DNA from: CAZJJZ01 sp964546505
GTDB taxonomy: Bacteria; Patescibacteriota; Gracilibacteria; UBA1369
NCBI GenBank assembly: GCA_964546505.1
Contig: CAZJJZ010000003.1
Location: 1-58,308, forward strand
DNA: 58,308 nucleotides
Direction: 5' to 3'
Shown piece after piece: positions 9,552 through 17,799 of this stretch (the first letter of the stretch is position 1; every line of letters begins with the position of its first letter). Position numbers and translations under genes: made by a program. Under the pieces are notes generated by a model. The model saw nothing but the letters and a program-made list of their open reading frames with translations. It had not been told where the DNA came from and ran no database searches.

Positions 9552-12019
9552 TGGATTACATAATCCTCAATCTGGCAGTTTATGGGGGTTTAGCTCTCAT
9601 TCTCTGGATTGCCTACAAAATTTGGAAAAACAAAATTCTTGCTAAAAGCAACCTGGAAAGAGCCATGAACATGGTCTTTTTACAGGTTAGGGTTGGTTTG
9701 CGTGAATCCAAAGATGAAAAGTCGGAAGACACCTCTGGTGGCGGTTTCAAAGACTTTAAAGAGTTAATTACTGTATCTGCTCAGTTGTATGACTCCTTGC
9801 ATTCCATTTATTCTGGCAAGTGGAAGAATAAATATGTCGGTGAAGATTTCTTCTCTTTTGAGTATGTAGTTCAAAACGAACAAATCGTTTTTTACATAGT
9901 TAGTCCTCAAAAACACGCCTCCTTAATTGAAAAACAAGTTAGTGGGTTTTTCCCGGAGGCCTACATTGAAAAAGTTGATGAGTATAATATTTTTCAAAAA
10001 AACTCCCAAATCGCCTGCAAAGCTCTAACGCTGAGCAAGCATTACATGTATCCCATCAAAACCTTCCAAAAATTAGGCTCAGACCCCATCAATACCATCA
10101 CCAGCGCTCTCTCCAAGCTGCGTTCCAATGAATCAGCAGTTATCCAAATCATGGTTTGCCCCACAGACAAATGGCAAAAAGCCGGTCGTGAAGAAGCGAA
10201 GAATATACTCAATCAAAAAAAGAAAAAAAAGTTGGAACTAAATCCGTTCAAACTACTTAAACACTTGTTTGATTTATTGATTAGTGGACCGCCTAGTGGA
10301 AAAGACAAAGGTGATGGAGGTTCCAGATTGACTCAAGCGACTGAGGAAGAAGTGAAAGCCATGGAAGAAAAAAACAGTGGATTGGGTTTTGAGGTATTGA
10401 TTCGTATAGTCTGTGCTTCGGAAAGTGCTAGTGAGGCAAAAACCAATCTGACCAATATTCTCAGCACCTTTGCTCAGTATAAAACCGCCAACAGCAACAA
10501 GTTTTCAGGAGTTAAACATTATGCTGATCACCAATTGGTCGAAGATTACATTTATCGTAATTTCAATTACCCCTGGTATCAAAAGTGGAAAAAGCAGATC
10601 ACAATTCTTTCCTCAGAGGAGCTAGCCAGCATCTTCCATTTACCACATACCAAGTTCAACAAAACACCCAATATTTTGTGGCAAAAATATAAGGTAGCTC
10701 CTGCGCCCAAAAATATGCCAAAAGAAGGTTTACTATTAGGGCACAATCACTATCGAGGACTGGAAACCGAAGTACGTATGACGCGTAACGACCGTTTTAG
10801 ACACTTCTATGTAATCGGTCAAACCGGTACCGGTAAGTCTTCCGTATTTTCTTTGATGATTAGGCAGGATTTAAGGAATGGTGACGGTCTGGGAATTATG
10901 GATCCTCACGGCTCTCTAGTAGAAGATAACCTCCCATTTATACCACGTGAACGTGCGGATGATGTGATTTATTTCAATCCGGCGGATACTGGAAGGCCAA
11001 TGGGGTTGAATTTGCTGGAGGCGGAAACTGACGATGAAAGAGAGTTAGTTGCTTTGGACGCCATGAATATCATGATCAAATTATTTGGCAACGAAATTTT
11101 TGGTCCTCGTATTCAAGATTATTTCCGTAATGGCTGCTTAACACTTATGGCGCATCCTGAAGGGGGAACCATCACGGATATTGTACGCCTGTTTACTGAT
11201 GATGAATTTCAACAGGAAAGAGTCACGCATGTCAAAAACCCCGTCGTAAAATCATTTTGGAACGACCAAATGGCCAAAACCGGTGCTCGTGAAAAACAGG
11301 AAATGATTCCTTACTTTGCCGCTAAATTCGGCCAATTCATTACTAATTCGATGATGCGTAATATCATTGGCCAAACCAAATCGGCTTTTGACTTTACGGA
11401 TGTCATGCAAAACAAGAAAATTTTGCTTATCAACCTCTCTAAAGGTGAAGTGGGCGATATCAACTCCGAATTATTAGGTTTGATTATCGTTTCTAAATTG
11501 CAAATGGCTGCTTTGCGACGTCAACGTTTTGAAGCTTCTCAACGTACAGATTTTTTCCTCTATATTGACGAATTCCAAAACTACATTACCGATTCCATTG
11601 AAAGTATTTTGTCCGAAGCTAGAAAATATCGTCTTAGTTTAAATATGGCACATCAATATATTTCTCAGTTGGAAGGAAAAGACGGTAAATCTAAAGTCAA
11701 AAATGCTGTGTTTGGTAACGTTGGTACCATGCTAAGTTACAAAATCGGTGCCACTGATGCTGAATACATGGCCAAAGAAATGGCCCCGGTCTTCACCGAC
11801 CAAGATTTGATCAACATGGACAACTTCAAAGGCGTGATGAAACTCTCTATTGACGGACAGCCCTGTCGGCCTTTTTCCATTACCGTACCAAAACCATGGT
11901 TAGAAAAAGGTGACGTCAAAATCGGCGAGGCGGTCAAGCAGCTTTCCAGACTTAAATACGGTCGAGATCGTGAATTTGTGGAAAGAGAAATCACCCGACG
12001 CATTGGTATCATTGAGTAA
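9551..12019 (+). CDS. TraG/VirD4-like membrane ATPase, paralogue A
   Basis: An 822-residue protein with an N-terminal membrane segment (residues ~5-25), a long divergent N-terminal region, and a C-terminal FtsK/VirD4-type motor. The motor has Walker A GQTGTGKSS (near 10820), then GIMDPHGSLVEDN, and Walker B FFLYIDEFQNY (near 11550). The family pumps DNA or protein through membranes in conjugation and type IV secretion; here no relaxase or VirB4 is adjacent, so the substrate is unknown. It is translationally coupled to aspS and followed by a terminator. A full-length paralogue lies at 25708-28212, with very similar blocks such as NEIFGPRIQDYFRN. Confidence 0.82.
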   Translation: MDYIILNLAVYGGLALILWIAYKIWKNKILAKSNLERAMNMVFLQVRVGLRESKDEKSEDTSGGGFKDFKELITVSAQLYDSLHSIYSGKWKNKYVGEDFFSFEYVVQNEQIVFYIVSPQKHASLIEKQVSGFFPEAYIEKVDEYNIFQKNSQIACKALTLSKHYMYPIKTFQKLGSDPINTITSALSKLRSNESAVIQIMVCPTDKWQKAGREEAKNILNQKKKKKLELNPFKLLKHLFDLLISGPPSGKDKGDGGSRLTQATEEEVKAMEEKNSGLGFEVLIRIVCASESASEAKTNLTNILSTFAQYKTANSNKFSGVKHYADHQLVEDYIYRNFNYPWYQKWKKQITILSSEELASIFHLPHTKFNKTPNILWQKYKVAPAPKNMPKEGLLLGHNHYRGLETEVRMTRNDRFRHFYVIGQTGTGKSSVFSLMIRQDLRNGDGLGIMDPHGSLVEDNLPFIPRERADDVIYFNPADTGRPMGLNLLEAETDDERELVALDAMNIMIKLFGNEIFGPRIQDYFRNGCLTLMAHPEGGTITDIVRLFTDDEFQQERVTHVKNPVVKSFWNDQMAKTGAREKQEMIPYFAAKFGQFITNSMMRNIIGQTKSAFDFTDVMQNKKILLINLSKGEVGDINSELLGLIIVSKLQMAALRRQRFEASQRTDFFLYIDEFQNYITDSIESILSEARKYRLSLNMAHQYISQLEGKDGKSKVKNAVFGNVGTMLSYKIGATDAEYMAKEMAPVFTDQDLINMDNFKGVMKLSIDGQPCRPFSITVPKPWLEKGDVKIGEAVKQLSRLKYGRDREFVEREITRRIGIIE

Positions 12020-12046
12020 CTAAACCATAAATACCAGCTAGCACAA

Positions 12047-12076
12047 GGCTAAAGCTAACAGTTTAGCCGCTTTTTT
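12047..12076 (+). terminator. Intrinsic terminator after the aspS/TraG-like unit
   Basis: Stem GGCTAAA/TTTAGCC with an 11-nt loop, followed two bases later by six T. It ends just before the next promoter. Confidence 0.75.
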
Positions 12077-12077
12077 A

Positions 12078-12086
12078 TGCTATAAT
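12078..12086 (+). promoter_or_regulatory. Extended -10 promoter of the 3D-domain gene
   Basis: TGC-TATAAT (TATAAT at 12081-12086), 20 nt before the ATG. There is no convincing -35; the predicted leader is about 14 nt and has no Shine-Dalgarno sequence. Confidence 0.6.
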
Positions 12087-12106
12087 ATAAGGATTTATCT
12101 CACATT

Positions 12107-13327
12107 ATGTTTAAAAAAATCCTTACAATAAGCGCTCTTTCCGCTACATATTTACTTGCTTCCACTTGTTTAGTGCATGCCCAGGAAGCACCTACTTATC
12201 CCTACCAACAAGTTTTTACTATCACCGCCTATTATTCGCCAATTGAAGGACAGCAAAAATACGTTAAAGGCAGTTTGGAAAAAGACAAAAAATTAAATGG
12301 TAATGGTACTCATGGTGCTGATGGTACACCTGTCTTTCCCGGCATGATTGCTGCGCCAAAAACCATTCCCTTCGATACCAAAATGTCTATTCCTGGTATT
12401 GGAACTGTAGCAGTACATGACAGAGGTGGAGCAATTGTTCCGGCAGGTCAAAGAGGGGAAAAATTTGATCGTCTGGATATTTGGATGGGCCATGGTGATC
12501 AGGGACTCAATCGCGCTTTGGCGTGGGGAAGACGTAATGTGACAGTTACCGTCTATGGTCCCGACGCCAGCAAGGTTGAACAGATTGATTTAAGCGCATT
12601 GGACCAATTAGCCCAAAAACTAGAATCGACCAATACCACCATCGCCAGTAGCCTTTTCCCACGGGATTTGGGATCCGGTAGTCAGGGTGATCAAGTAACT
12701 GCACTTCAAAAAGCTCTCAGTCAGCTGGGCTATTTTCAAGGTGAGTTAACTGGTAATTTTGGTGATTTAACTCAGGCGGCTGTTTTGAAATTTCAGTTAG
12801 CCTACGAAATAGTGGATGATGCTAATGATTTTGGTGCCGGTTATTTTGGGCCTCAAACTCGTAAAAAACTGGAGGCAGCACTTAACGGTTTAACTGCGAA
12901 TCAGAACCACCAAAAAAACATTGTGCCCCAACAACTACTAACCCCCATTGGAGAAATAACAGTGGCTCAAGCCGCCCCAGTTGATCAACAAACTCTCAAA
13001 ATCGAATTAGCCGGAAATGGACTCAGTTTTTTGGATACGGACTTAAAAGTGGGAGACAGCGGTCAAGCAGTAATTGAGTTGCAAACTGAATTGCGTAAAC
13101 TAAATTTGTTTGGCATAGAACCAACCGGATTTTATGGTGAATTAACCGCTCACGCAGTGATGAAATTCCAGCAAACTCAAGGTTTAGTGAACGATCAACA
13201 TTCTTTTGGGGCAGGACAATGGGGACCTCAAACTCGTGGCAAATTAGCCGATCTAGTTAAGCAGAGAATCGACTTACGCAGCCAAATCGCCCAGCGAAGC
13301 AGCGATAATTTATTGGCACTCCAATAA
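12107..13327 (+). CDS. Secreted 3D-domain protein with two peptidoglycan-binding domains
   Basis: 406 residues. A signal peptide (MFKKILTISALSATYLLAS.., cleavage likely after VHAQ) is followed by a 3D domain (residues ~35-150) with the characteristic aspartates in VHDRGGAI and FDRLDIWMG. This is the MltA/RlpA-like double-psi barrel fold. Two PG_binding_1 repeats follow (about 190-265 and 300-390), each with the GYF-x-G and FGAGxxGPQTR hallmarks. It is probably a wall-bound lytic transglycosylase-like or spore-factor-like enzyme. It is monocistronic: a terminator lies upstream and a hairpin downstream. Family is secure; the exact reaction is not. Confidence 0.87.
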   Translation: MFKKILTISALSATYLLASTCLVHAQEAPTYPYQQVFTITAYYSPIEGQQKYVKGSLEKDKKLNGNGTHGADGTPVFPGMIAAPKTIPFDTKMSIPGIGTVAVHDRGGAIVPAGQRGEKFDRLDIWMGHGDQGLNRALAWGRRNVTVTVYGPDASKVEQIDLSALDQLAQKLESTNTTIASSLFPRDLGSGSQGDQVTALQKALSQLGYFQGELTGNFGDLTQAAVLKFQLAYEIVDDANDFGAGYFGPQTRKKLEAALNGLTANQNHQKNIVPQQLLTPIGEITVAQAAPVDQQTLKIELAGNGLSFLDTDLKVGDSGQAVIELQTELRKLNLFGIEPTGFYGELTAHAVMKFQQTQGLVNDQHSFGAGQWGPQTRGKLADLVKQRIDLRSQIAQRSSDNLLALQ

Positions 13328-13351
13328 CTTAGTCACTGGCCTATCAAGAAC

Positions 13352-13385
13352 AGAGCCCGTTAACCAATATCGGTCAACGGGCTCT
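13352..13385. terminator. Strong hairpin between convergent genes
   Basis: Arms AGAGCCCGTT/AACGGGCTCT extended by ACC/GGT after one mismatch, with a 6-nt loop. It lies between the 3D gene (+) and the GC-rich minus-strand ORF. There is no clear T-run on the plus strand and only a weak one on the minus strand, so it may be a bidirectional terminator or an RNA-stability hairpin. Confidence 0.5.
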
Positions 13386-13482
13386 ATGGGCATGTTTCGC
13401 CCGTTGCCCCAACCCCTTTCCGGGATTGAGTACCAGAACTTACTTTCTTTGACACCCCACCTACGCCGCTCGCCGACTGACG

Positions 13483-13779
13483 CTACTCCAGAGGATAGCC
13501 ACCACCCTCGTGAGGGTAATAGCTGCTGTCGCAGACAGGTGGAGGGGCGGCCGGAGTGGGATCTTCATCCTGAACTACCTCGGCATCCTCTGCCTTGGAC
13601 TCCTGCTGTGGAGCTTCACCCTCGGTTGACATCGGATCAGTTTCTGCCCTTTCCATGGCGGGAGCAAGCAGAGAAGCCTTCTCAGGCGCCAACACAGCCG
13701 GCATCACACAGCTCTCCGGATAGGGATCGGGGTCTTCTGGACCAATACCGCCCTCAAACGGGTACGTTGCCTCAGCCAT
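13483..13779 (-). CDS. Small acidic protein of unknown function in a GC-rich islet
   Basis: 98 residues, unrecognised. It is strongly acidic and rich in Pro/Ala/Glu, with two Cys and no membrane segment. Related ends are visible: YPFEGGIG..DPYP near the N-terminus and YPHEGGGYP at the C-terminus. The region is about 60% GC while flanking genes are near 38-40%. The start is supported by a consensus Shine-Dalgarno AGGAGGTG 8 nt before the ATG, unlike neighbouring genes, and by a plausible promoter at 13883-13911. The opposite-strand ORF (13386-13796) has no such support. It is likely foreign, or a mis-joined segment. Coding status moderately sure; function unknown. Confidence 0.55.
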   Translation of the reverse strand: MAEATYPFEGGIGPEDPDPYPESCVMPAVLAPEKASLLAPAMERAETDPMSTEGEAPQQESKAEDAEVVQDEDPTPAAPPPVCDSSYYPHEGGGYPLE

Positions 13780-13815
13780 ATTTCTTCACCTCCTAGTTGA
13801 TGTCTGTAAAAGTAA

Positions 13816-13827
13816 GAACAGCTGTTG
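13816..13827. promoter_or_regulatory. Palindrome resembling a second LexA-type box
   Basis: GAACAGCTGTTG contains the perfect palindrome AACAGCTGTT and fits GAAC-N4-GTT. It lies in the predicted leader of the small GC-rich gene, 130 bp from the lexA operator. Whether LexA binds here is inference. Confidence 0.3.
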
Positions 13828-13882
13828 AGTAAGCAAGTCAAACACTACCAACTCAAACCGACCAATCGAAATTGGCTTCCAC

Positions 13883-13911
13883 ATGCTAGACAAAAATTAC
13901 GCTACAGTCAA
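13883..13911 (-). promoter_or_regulatory. Predicted promoter of the GC-rich islet gene
   Basis: On the minus strand TTGACT (13906-13911), a 17-nt spacer and TAGCAT (13883-13888). It would give a leader of about 95 nt that carries a small CCAAT-CGAA-ATTGG hairpin (13862-13875). Confidence 0.4.
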
Positions 13912-13938
13912 AGCTTTCCATGTATTTCAGTAAAAGGC

Positions 13939-13967
13939 TTGAAAATAGAACAATTGTACTATATTAT
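13939..13967 (+). promoter_or_regulatory. lexA promoter with embedded LexA-type operator
   Basis: TTGAAA (13939-13944), a 17-nt spacer and TATTAT (13962-13967). The spacer holds GAACAATTGTAC (13948-13959), one mismatch from a palindrome and close to the Gram-positive GAAC-N4-GTTC SOS box. That position would let LexA repress its own lexA-dinB operon. The leader is about 18 nt. Confidence 0.65.
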
Positions 13968-13991
13968 TAGAAGGATCAATTACTCAATTCT

Positions 13992-14621
13992 ATGAAAAAA
14001 AGTAACCTCACCGCTAAACAAAAGGCTTTACTCCACACCATTGATACCTTTCGTCAGCAACAAGGTTATTTTCCCAGCACCAGGGAATTAGCGGACAAAT
14101 TACGTATCAAATCGCCCAATACAATTTTTAGCCATTTAAAGGGACTAATCCAAAAGGGATATCTGCAAAAAAACCAAAAGGGGAGCATTACCAATATTAC
14201 TGATCAGCCTTTTCAATTCCTCAGCAATCTCGGCAAAGCTCTCAGCATTCCATTTTTCCCGGAAAGCATACCAGCCGGTTTTCAAGCTCCGGCCGAAGAT
14301 ACGGGTAAAGATTTTTTGACCATTGACCAATATGTCATCACTAATCCAAGCAATACCTTTGCTCTTAAAGTGAGGGGGAACTCTATGGAACAGGCAGGCA
14401 TTATGCCTGGTGATATTTTACTGGTAGAGCGACGCACCGATGCTAAATCCGGTCAGATTGTAGTAGCTCATTTACCGGATGGTTTTACTGTAAAACGTTA
14501 TGTGCAAGAAGGAGGAAATGTGTTTTTGCGCGCCGAAAGTTCTGAAAATTATCAAATCAAATTGCAGGAGGGGACTCAATTATGGGGAATAGTGATCGGA
14601 ATTATTAGAAAATATAATTAA
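13992..14621 (+). CDS. lexA: LexA-family self-cleaving SOS repressor with UmuD-like peptidase domain
   Basis: 209 residues: N-terminal winged helix (residues ~1-65, with PSTRELADKL and SHLKGLIQKGYL) and a C-terminal S24 peptidase. The scissile Ala95-Gly96 lies in IPAGFQAPAED, the nucleophile is Ser131 in GNSMEQAG and the general base is Lys168 in FTVKRY. The stretch around the cleavage site and active site resembles UmuD more than classical LexA, so the protein looks like a LexA DNA-binding head on a UmuD-like body. It should repress SOS genes until RecA filaments trigger cleavage. It is followed 6 bp later by dinB, and its own promoter contains a LexA-type box. Confidence 0.9.
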   Translation: MKKSNLTAKQKALLHTIDTFRQQQGYFPSTRELADKLRIKSPNTIFSHLKGLIQKGYLQKNQKGSITNITDQPFQFLSNLGKALSIPFFPESIPAGFQAPAEDTGKDFLTIDQYVITNPSNTFALKVRGNSMEQAGIMPGDILLVERRTDAKSGQIVVAHLPDGFTVKRYVQEGGNVFLRAESSENYQIKLQEGTQLWGIVIGIIRKYN

Positions 14622-14627
14622 AGGCCT

Positions 14628-15872
14628 ATGTGTGTCTTTCAAAGAATATCTTTTCCTAGCGCCATCGCTCATATCGACTGCAACGCCTACTTCGCTTCAG
14701 TGGAACAGGCGTATAATCCTCAGTTAAAAGGTCAGCCTGTCATGGTCTTGGGTATGGGTGGAGGATGTGTTATTACTGCCAGTTATGAAGCTAGGAAATA
14801 TGGAGTATCCACTGGCATGACCATTAAAGAGGCTAAGCAATTATGTCCACACGGAGTATTTGTGGAGGGAGATTTTAAAAAGTACCTGCTTTACCATCAA
14901 AGATTTTTAGAAATTTTAAGTACTTTCACTCCCACCATAGAAAGTAGCAGCATTGACGAAGCATTTATCGACCTCAAGGGCTTGCGTCGGCTCTATCGCC
15001 AACCTTATCAAGAAATTTGCCTCAAAATTAAAGAGACCATTAAACAACAACTGGGCATCACAGTATCTATTGGCCTTTCTACGAGCAAAATACTGGCCAA
15101 AATGGCCAGCGACTTCAAGAAACCCGATGCTTTAACCGTAGTTACGGGCAAAGATATTAAGCATTTTTTAGAACAACAAGAGTTATCGGATATCCCGGGA
15201 GTCGGCCGCAACACCCACTCCTTATTCACCAAGTTTAATATCCAAACACCACTGCAACTAGCGCTAGCCGACTCCCGCCTCCTCCAAAAAATCAGCGGTA
15301 AAAATGGTCTGGAGCTGCAGCAAGAATTAAAAGGCAATTCAGTGAAACCAGTTAATCCTCTAGTAGCTCCACCTAAGTCACTGTCCCGCACCCGGTCTTT
15401 TCGTCTGACTCACAATCCTCAAATTATCTATGCAGAATTACTTAAAAATCTGGAATTAGCATTTTGGCAACTGCGCAGCCAAAAAGTCAAAACCACCCTG
15501 GTAATCATCATGCTTCGCGATGAGCATTATCATGTTCACGGACAAGAAATACCTCTGGAAGAAGCTATTAACTGCCAAAGTAGTATTCATTTTCGTGTTA
15601 AGCAAGCTTTTCAGCGACTGTATCGTCCGGACTTGCAGTATCGTAGTAGTGGCATCATTACCACAAAGCTCATTCCGGAAGAGCGTATCATGCCTACTCT
15701 TTTTGGTCAGGAATTAGACAGCCCACAAACAGTTTCCCTGTTTAGTCAGATCGATAAAATTAATCATAAATACGGACGCCAGACCATTTGTTTTGCCGCC
15801 GCCAAAAGGGCTCCCATTCAGCGTCGCCAAATCGATAATTTACAAAATGCCTTTATTGGATTTGCCAACTAA
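14628..15872 (+). CDS. dinB: Y-family translesion DNA polymerase (DinB / Pol IV-UmuC type)
   Basis: 414 residues with Y-family hallmarks: HIDCNAYFASVEQ (metal-binding Asp near residue 18), VITASYEARKYGV, and the catalytic SSSIDEAFID. The thumb HhH segment (ELSDIPGVGRNT) and a little-finger domain follow. It copies damaged templates with low fidelity. It is encoded 6 bp after lexA in one operon, so it should be induced by DNA damage. The pairing of a UmuD-like repressor with this polymerase resembles umuDC in layout. No clear C-terminal clamp-binding peptide was identified. Confidence 0.9.
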   Translation: MCVFQRISFPSAIAHIDCNAYFASVEQAYNPQLKGQPVMVLGMGGGCVITASYEARKYGVSTGMTIKEAKQLCPHGVFVEGDFKKYLLYHQRFLEILSTFTPTIESSSIDEAFIDLKGLRRLYRQPYQEICLKIKETIKQQLGITVSIGLSTSKILAKMASDFKKPDALTVVTGKDIKHFLEQQELSDIPGVGRNTHSLFTKFNIQTPLQLALADSRLLQKISGKNGLELQQELKGNSVKPVNPLVAPPKSLSRTRSFRLTHNPQIIYAELLKNLELAFWQLRSQKVKTTLVIIMLRDEHYHVHGQEIPLEEAINCQSSIHFRVKQAFQRLYRPDLQYRSSGIITTKLIPEERIMPTLFGQELDSPQTVSLFSQIDKINHKYGRQTICFAAAKRAPIQRRQIDNLQNAFIGFAN

Positions 15873-15920
15873 GGAGAGATTACATCAAGTCACTGCCAAA
15901 TGAATTCTACAAAGTCTATC

Positions 15921-16005
15921 TGGTGCTGGAGAGAGGACTCGAACCTCCATGCTTTTGGGCGCTAGCTCCTAAGGCTAGTGTGTCTACCAGTTCCACCACT
16001 CCAGC
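15921..16005 (-). tRNA. tRNA-Leu (UAG)
   Basis: Minus strand: acceptor GCTGGAG/CTCCAGC, anticodon stem CTAGC/GCTAG with loop CTTAGGA (anticodon TAG), a long class II variable arm, T arm with GGTTCGAGTCC, and encoded CCA (TGGT at 15921-15924). Confidence 0.96.
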
Positions 16006-16142
16006 GAATATTAACCTCAAATGTGCAGAAAATATAGCTATCTCTTGATCTAAATGCAAATTAATCTTTGTGCGAGAACACCAGGGTGACTAGTAACAGT
16101 AGTGATGTTAGTTATTGTACAGCTCAAAGTTCTCCTAATGAA

Positions 16143-16454
16143 CTAGGCTAACAAGTGCAAATGTACATGCATAATTTCCTGTCCACCACTCTTGCCAACA
16201 TTAAATATTAACTTATAGCCGGTTAGTGACATCTCGGCTGCCAGTTTTTTTGCCACCAAAAATAGATGTCCAATCAAGGCTTGGTCTTCTTGTTCGATAT
16301 CCATCATGGTAGGAATTGGCTTTTTAGGTATTATCAAGAGGTGTATAGGACTTTTGGGAAATTTATCTTTGATGGCAATACACAATTCATCTTCATACAA
16401 AAAATCAGCAGGAATTTCTTTCTTGATAATTTTACTGAAAATAGTATCACTCAT
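16143..16454 (-). CDS. HIT-family nucleotide hydrolase (HINT type)
   Basis: 103 residues with the histidine-triad motif HVHLHLL at the C-terminus and the N-terminal CIAIKDKFPKSPIHLLIIPKKP typical of HINT purine-nucleoside phosphoramidases. It ends only one residue after the triad, so it lacks the C-terminal tail of E. coli HinT. The Gly/Ser-rich GKSGGQE turn before the triad is present. It starts 12 bp past the terminator of the upstream sigma4-HARE gene, so it depends on read-through or a promoter within that hairpin region. Confidence 0.9.
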   Translation of the reverse strand: MSDTIFSKIIKKEIPADFLYEDELCIAIKDKFPKSPIHLLIIPKKPIPTMMDIEQEDQALIGHLFLVAKKLAAEMSLTGYKLIFNVGKSGGQEIMHVHLHLLA

Positions 16455-16465
16455 TGTGATGAGAT

Positions 16466-16495
16466 TTTAAAAAGCCCCAATAAATTAGGGGCTTT
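16466..16495 (-). terminator. Intrinsic terminator after sigma4-HARE gene A
   Basis: Minus-strand stem AAAGCCCC/GGGGCTTT with a 9-nt loop, followed by a T-rich tract (16466-16473). Confidence 0.8.
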
Positions 16496-16515
16496 CAATG
16501 AAAAATTCAAGTAAA

Positions 16516-17607
16516 TTAAGCAGTTTTCAAAGATTCGTCCAAAGTATAGACTGCTCTACCAACACGCACAAATTGAGGATTTTTCTGTAAGTTCAAAGAA
16601 ATTGTACCCTTTTTTACTTTTCTTTGTCTCAGTACACCGGCAATAATTTCTTGCTTAGTTAAAGGTGCCTTTTTCTTGAGTAGATTTTCGATTACTTCCG
16701 CAACAGTACCCTTTTTAAATCCCCATTCCTTGAGAGCGTAGAGACCTCGACCAACCAACACGAATTGTTCATAGCGAATCAATTCATTATGCACAGCCTG
16801 AGTTGTAACCACTTTCTTGTCGAAACCAGAAGAGGCAATACGATTTGCGATTTCCACAAAATGCAATGGCTCATTTGCTCTTTTTAGCACGATATAAGCT
16901 TTGTCACGAATACTTCTGGGGTTAATATGTCTCCAGAATACTAGTCCAAAGCCTTCTGAGGTTCTCTTGACCTGTCTATCCACCTCCAGTGCGGACAAAA
17001 CCAGGCTTTTATCGTATCTTTTACCTTTGTCCAGTGCCATCTCGCTCAGATTTCGATAAAGTTGATCTTCAGTCAACAAATCGCCATTCTTCTTCAAAAC
17101 ATCAACACCCAAAGCAACAATAGACTTGATGTCTTCCATGCTCACAAAACTGAGTTTCCAAAAGGTTTTAAAAACATTATTTTTCTCACATTCCACCAAA
17201 TCAGCATTCACTTTTAAAGCCAATCTGATAATGTTGGCATCAGTAGGTTCCACGGAATTAATTCTTCTCACTAACTCGGAAATTAATTTGGTTTCCAGTG
17301 TCACACCTCCATTTTCCATCAAAATTTCCTTTGCTAATTTGTTTAAAATACTTAACTTAGTCGTTTCAACAGTTCTTCTTAATTTGCCCAAAGCAATTTT
17401 TTCAATCTGACGAACTCTTTCTCTGGTAACTGAAAACGCTTGACCGATCTTTTCTAGAGTCAGTTTAGGTTTATTGTCCAAACTAAAACGCTTGATAACA
17501 ACGTCCTTTTCTTTATGAGTCAAAACCATAAAGAGATCTTCAATTATTGAAGACAAATTCAAGTTGAGAACTTCTTCAATGGCCTTTTTGTCGTTAATCA
17601 CTGTCAT
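16516..17607 (-). CDS. Sigma-region-4 / HARE-HTH regulatory protein, paralogue A
   Basis: 363 residues. Residues ~20-80 match sigma-70 region 4: THKEKDVVIKRF, then LTLEKIGQAFSVTRERVRQIE, the -35 recognition helix. No region 2 (the -10 melting domain) is present. After a linker, residues ~230-300 form a HARE-HTH winged helix like the RNA-polymerase delta subunit N-terminus (PLHFVEIANRI.., AVHNELIRYEQFVLVGRGLY). A second winged helix ends the protein (TKQEIIAGVLRQRKV..). It probably binds DNA and/or RNA polymerase as a transcription regulator rather than acting as a complete sigma factor. Paralogue B is at 20939-21979. It has its own promoter and terminator. Confidence 0.75.
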   Translation of the reverse strand: MTVINDKKAIEEVLNLNLSSIIEDLFMVLTHKEKDVVIKRFSLDNKPKLTLEKIGQAFSVTRERVRQIEKIALGKLRRTVETTKLSILNKLAKEILMENGGVTLETKLISELVRRINSVEPTDANIIRLALKVNADLVECEKNNVFKTFWKLSFVSMEDIKSIVALGVDVLKKNGDLLTEDQLYRNLSEMALDKGKRYDKSLVLSALEVDRQVKRTSEGFGLVFWRHINPRSIRDKAYIVLKRANEPLHFVEIANRIASSGFDKKVVTTQAVHNELIRYEQFVLVGRGLYALKEWGFKKGTVAEVIENLLKKKAPLTKQEIIAGVLRQRKVKKGTISLNLQKNPQFVRVGRAVYTLDESLKTA

Positions 17608-17649
17608 AAGTATGAGTTAAGTTTTCCGGTCTGGACTCGGGCAGTGCCA

Positions 17650-17678
17650 AGATTAATTGCTCCACAATTTATTGTCAA
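17650..17678 (-). promoter_or_regulatory. Predicted promoter of sigma4-HARE gene A
   Basis: Minus strand: perfect TTGACA (17673-17678), 17-nt spacer and TAATCT (17650-17655). Predicted leader is about 36 nt. Confidence 0.45.
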
Positions 17679-17799
17679 GCCAGATATTTGACACGGAGAA
17701 TAGTTATAGTTTTAACTTGAGCGCTAGAGTGTCAATCTAACAAAGTTGGTTAGTTTTGTCAAATTTGAAATTTATCACAAAATAGATTTAAATGGGTTT

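Noticed and set aside
13386..13796. 136-residue plus-strand ORF in the GC-rich islet
   Set aside because: It has no ribosome-binding site or promoter. It lies opposite a better-supported minus-strand ORF, and its Pro/Arg/His-rich composition is typical of an antisense shadow in GC-rich DNA.
16006..16142. Possible gene between tRNA-Leu and the HIT gene
   Set aside because: No ORF of useful length or RNA structure seen.
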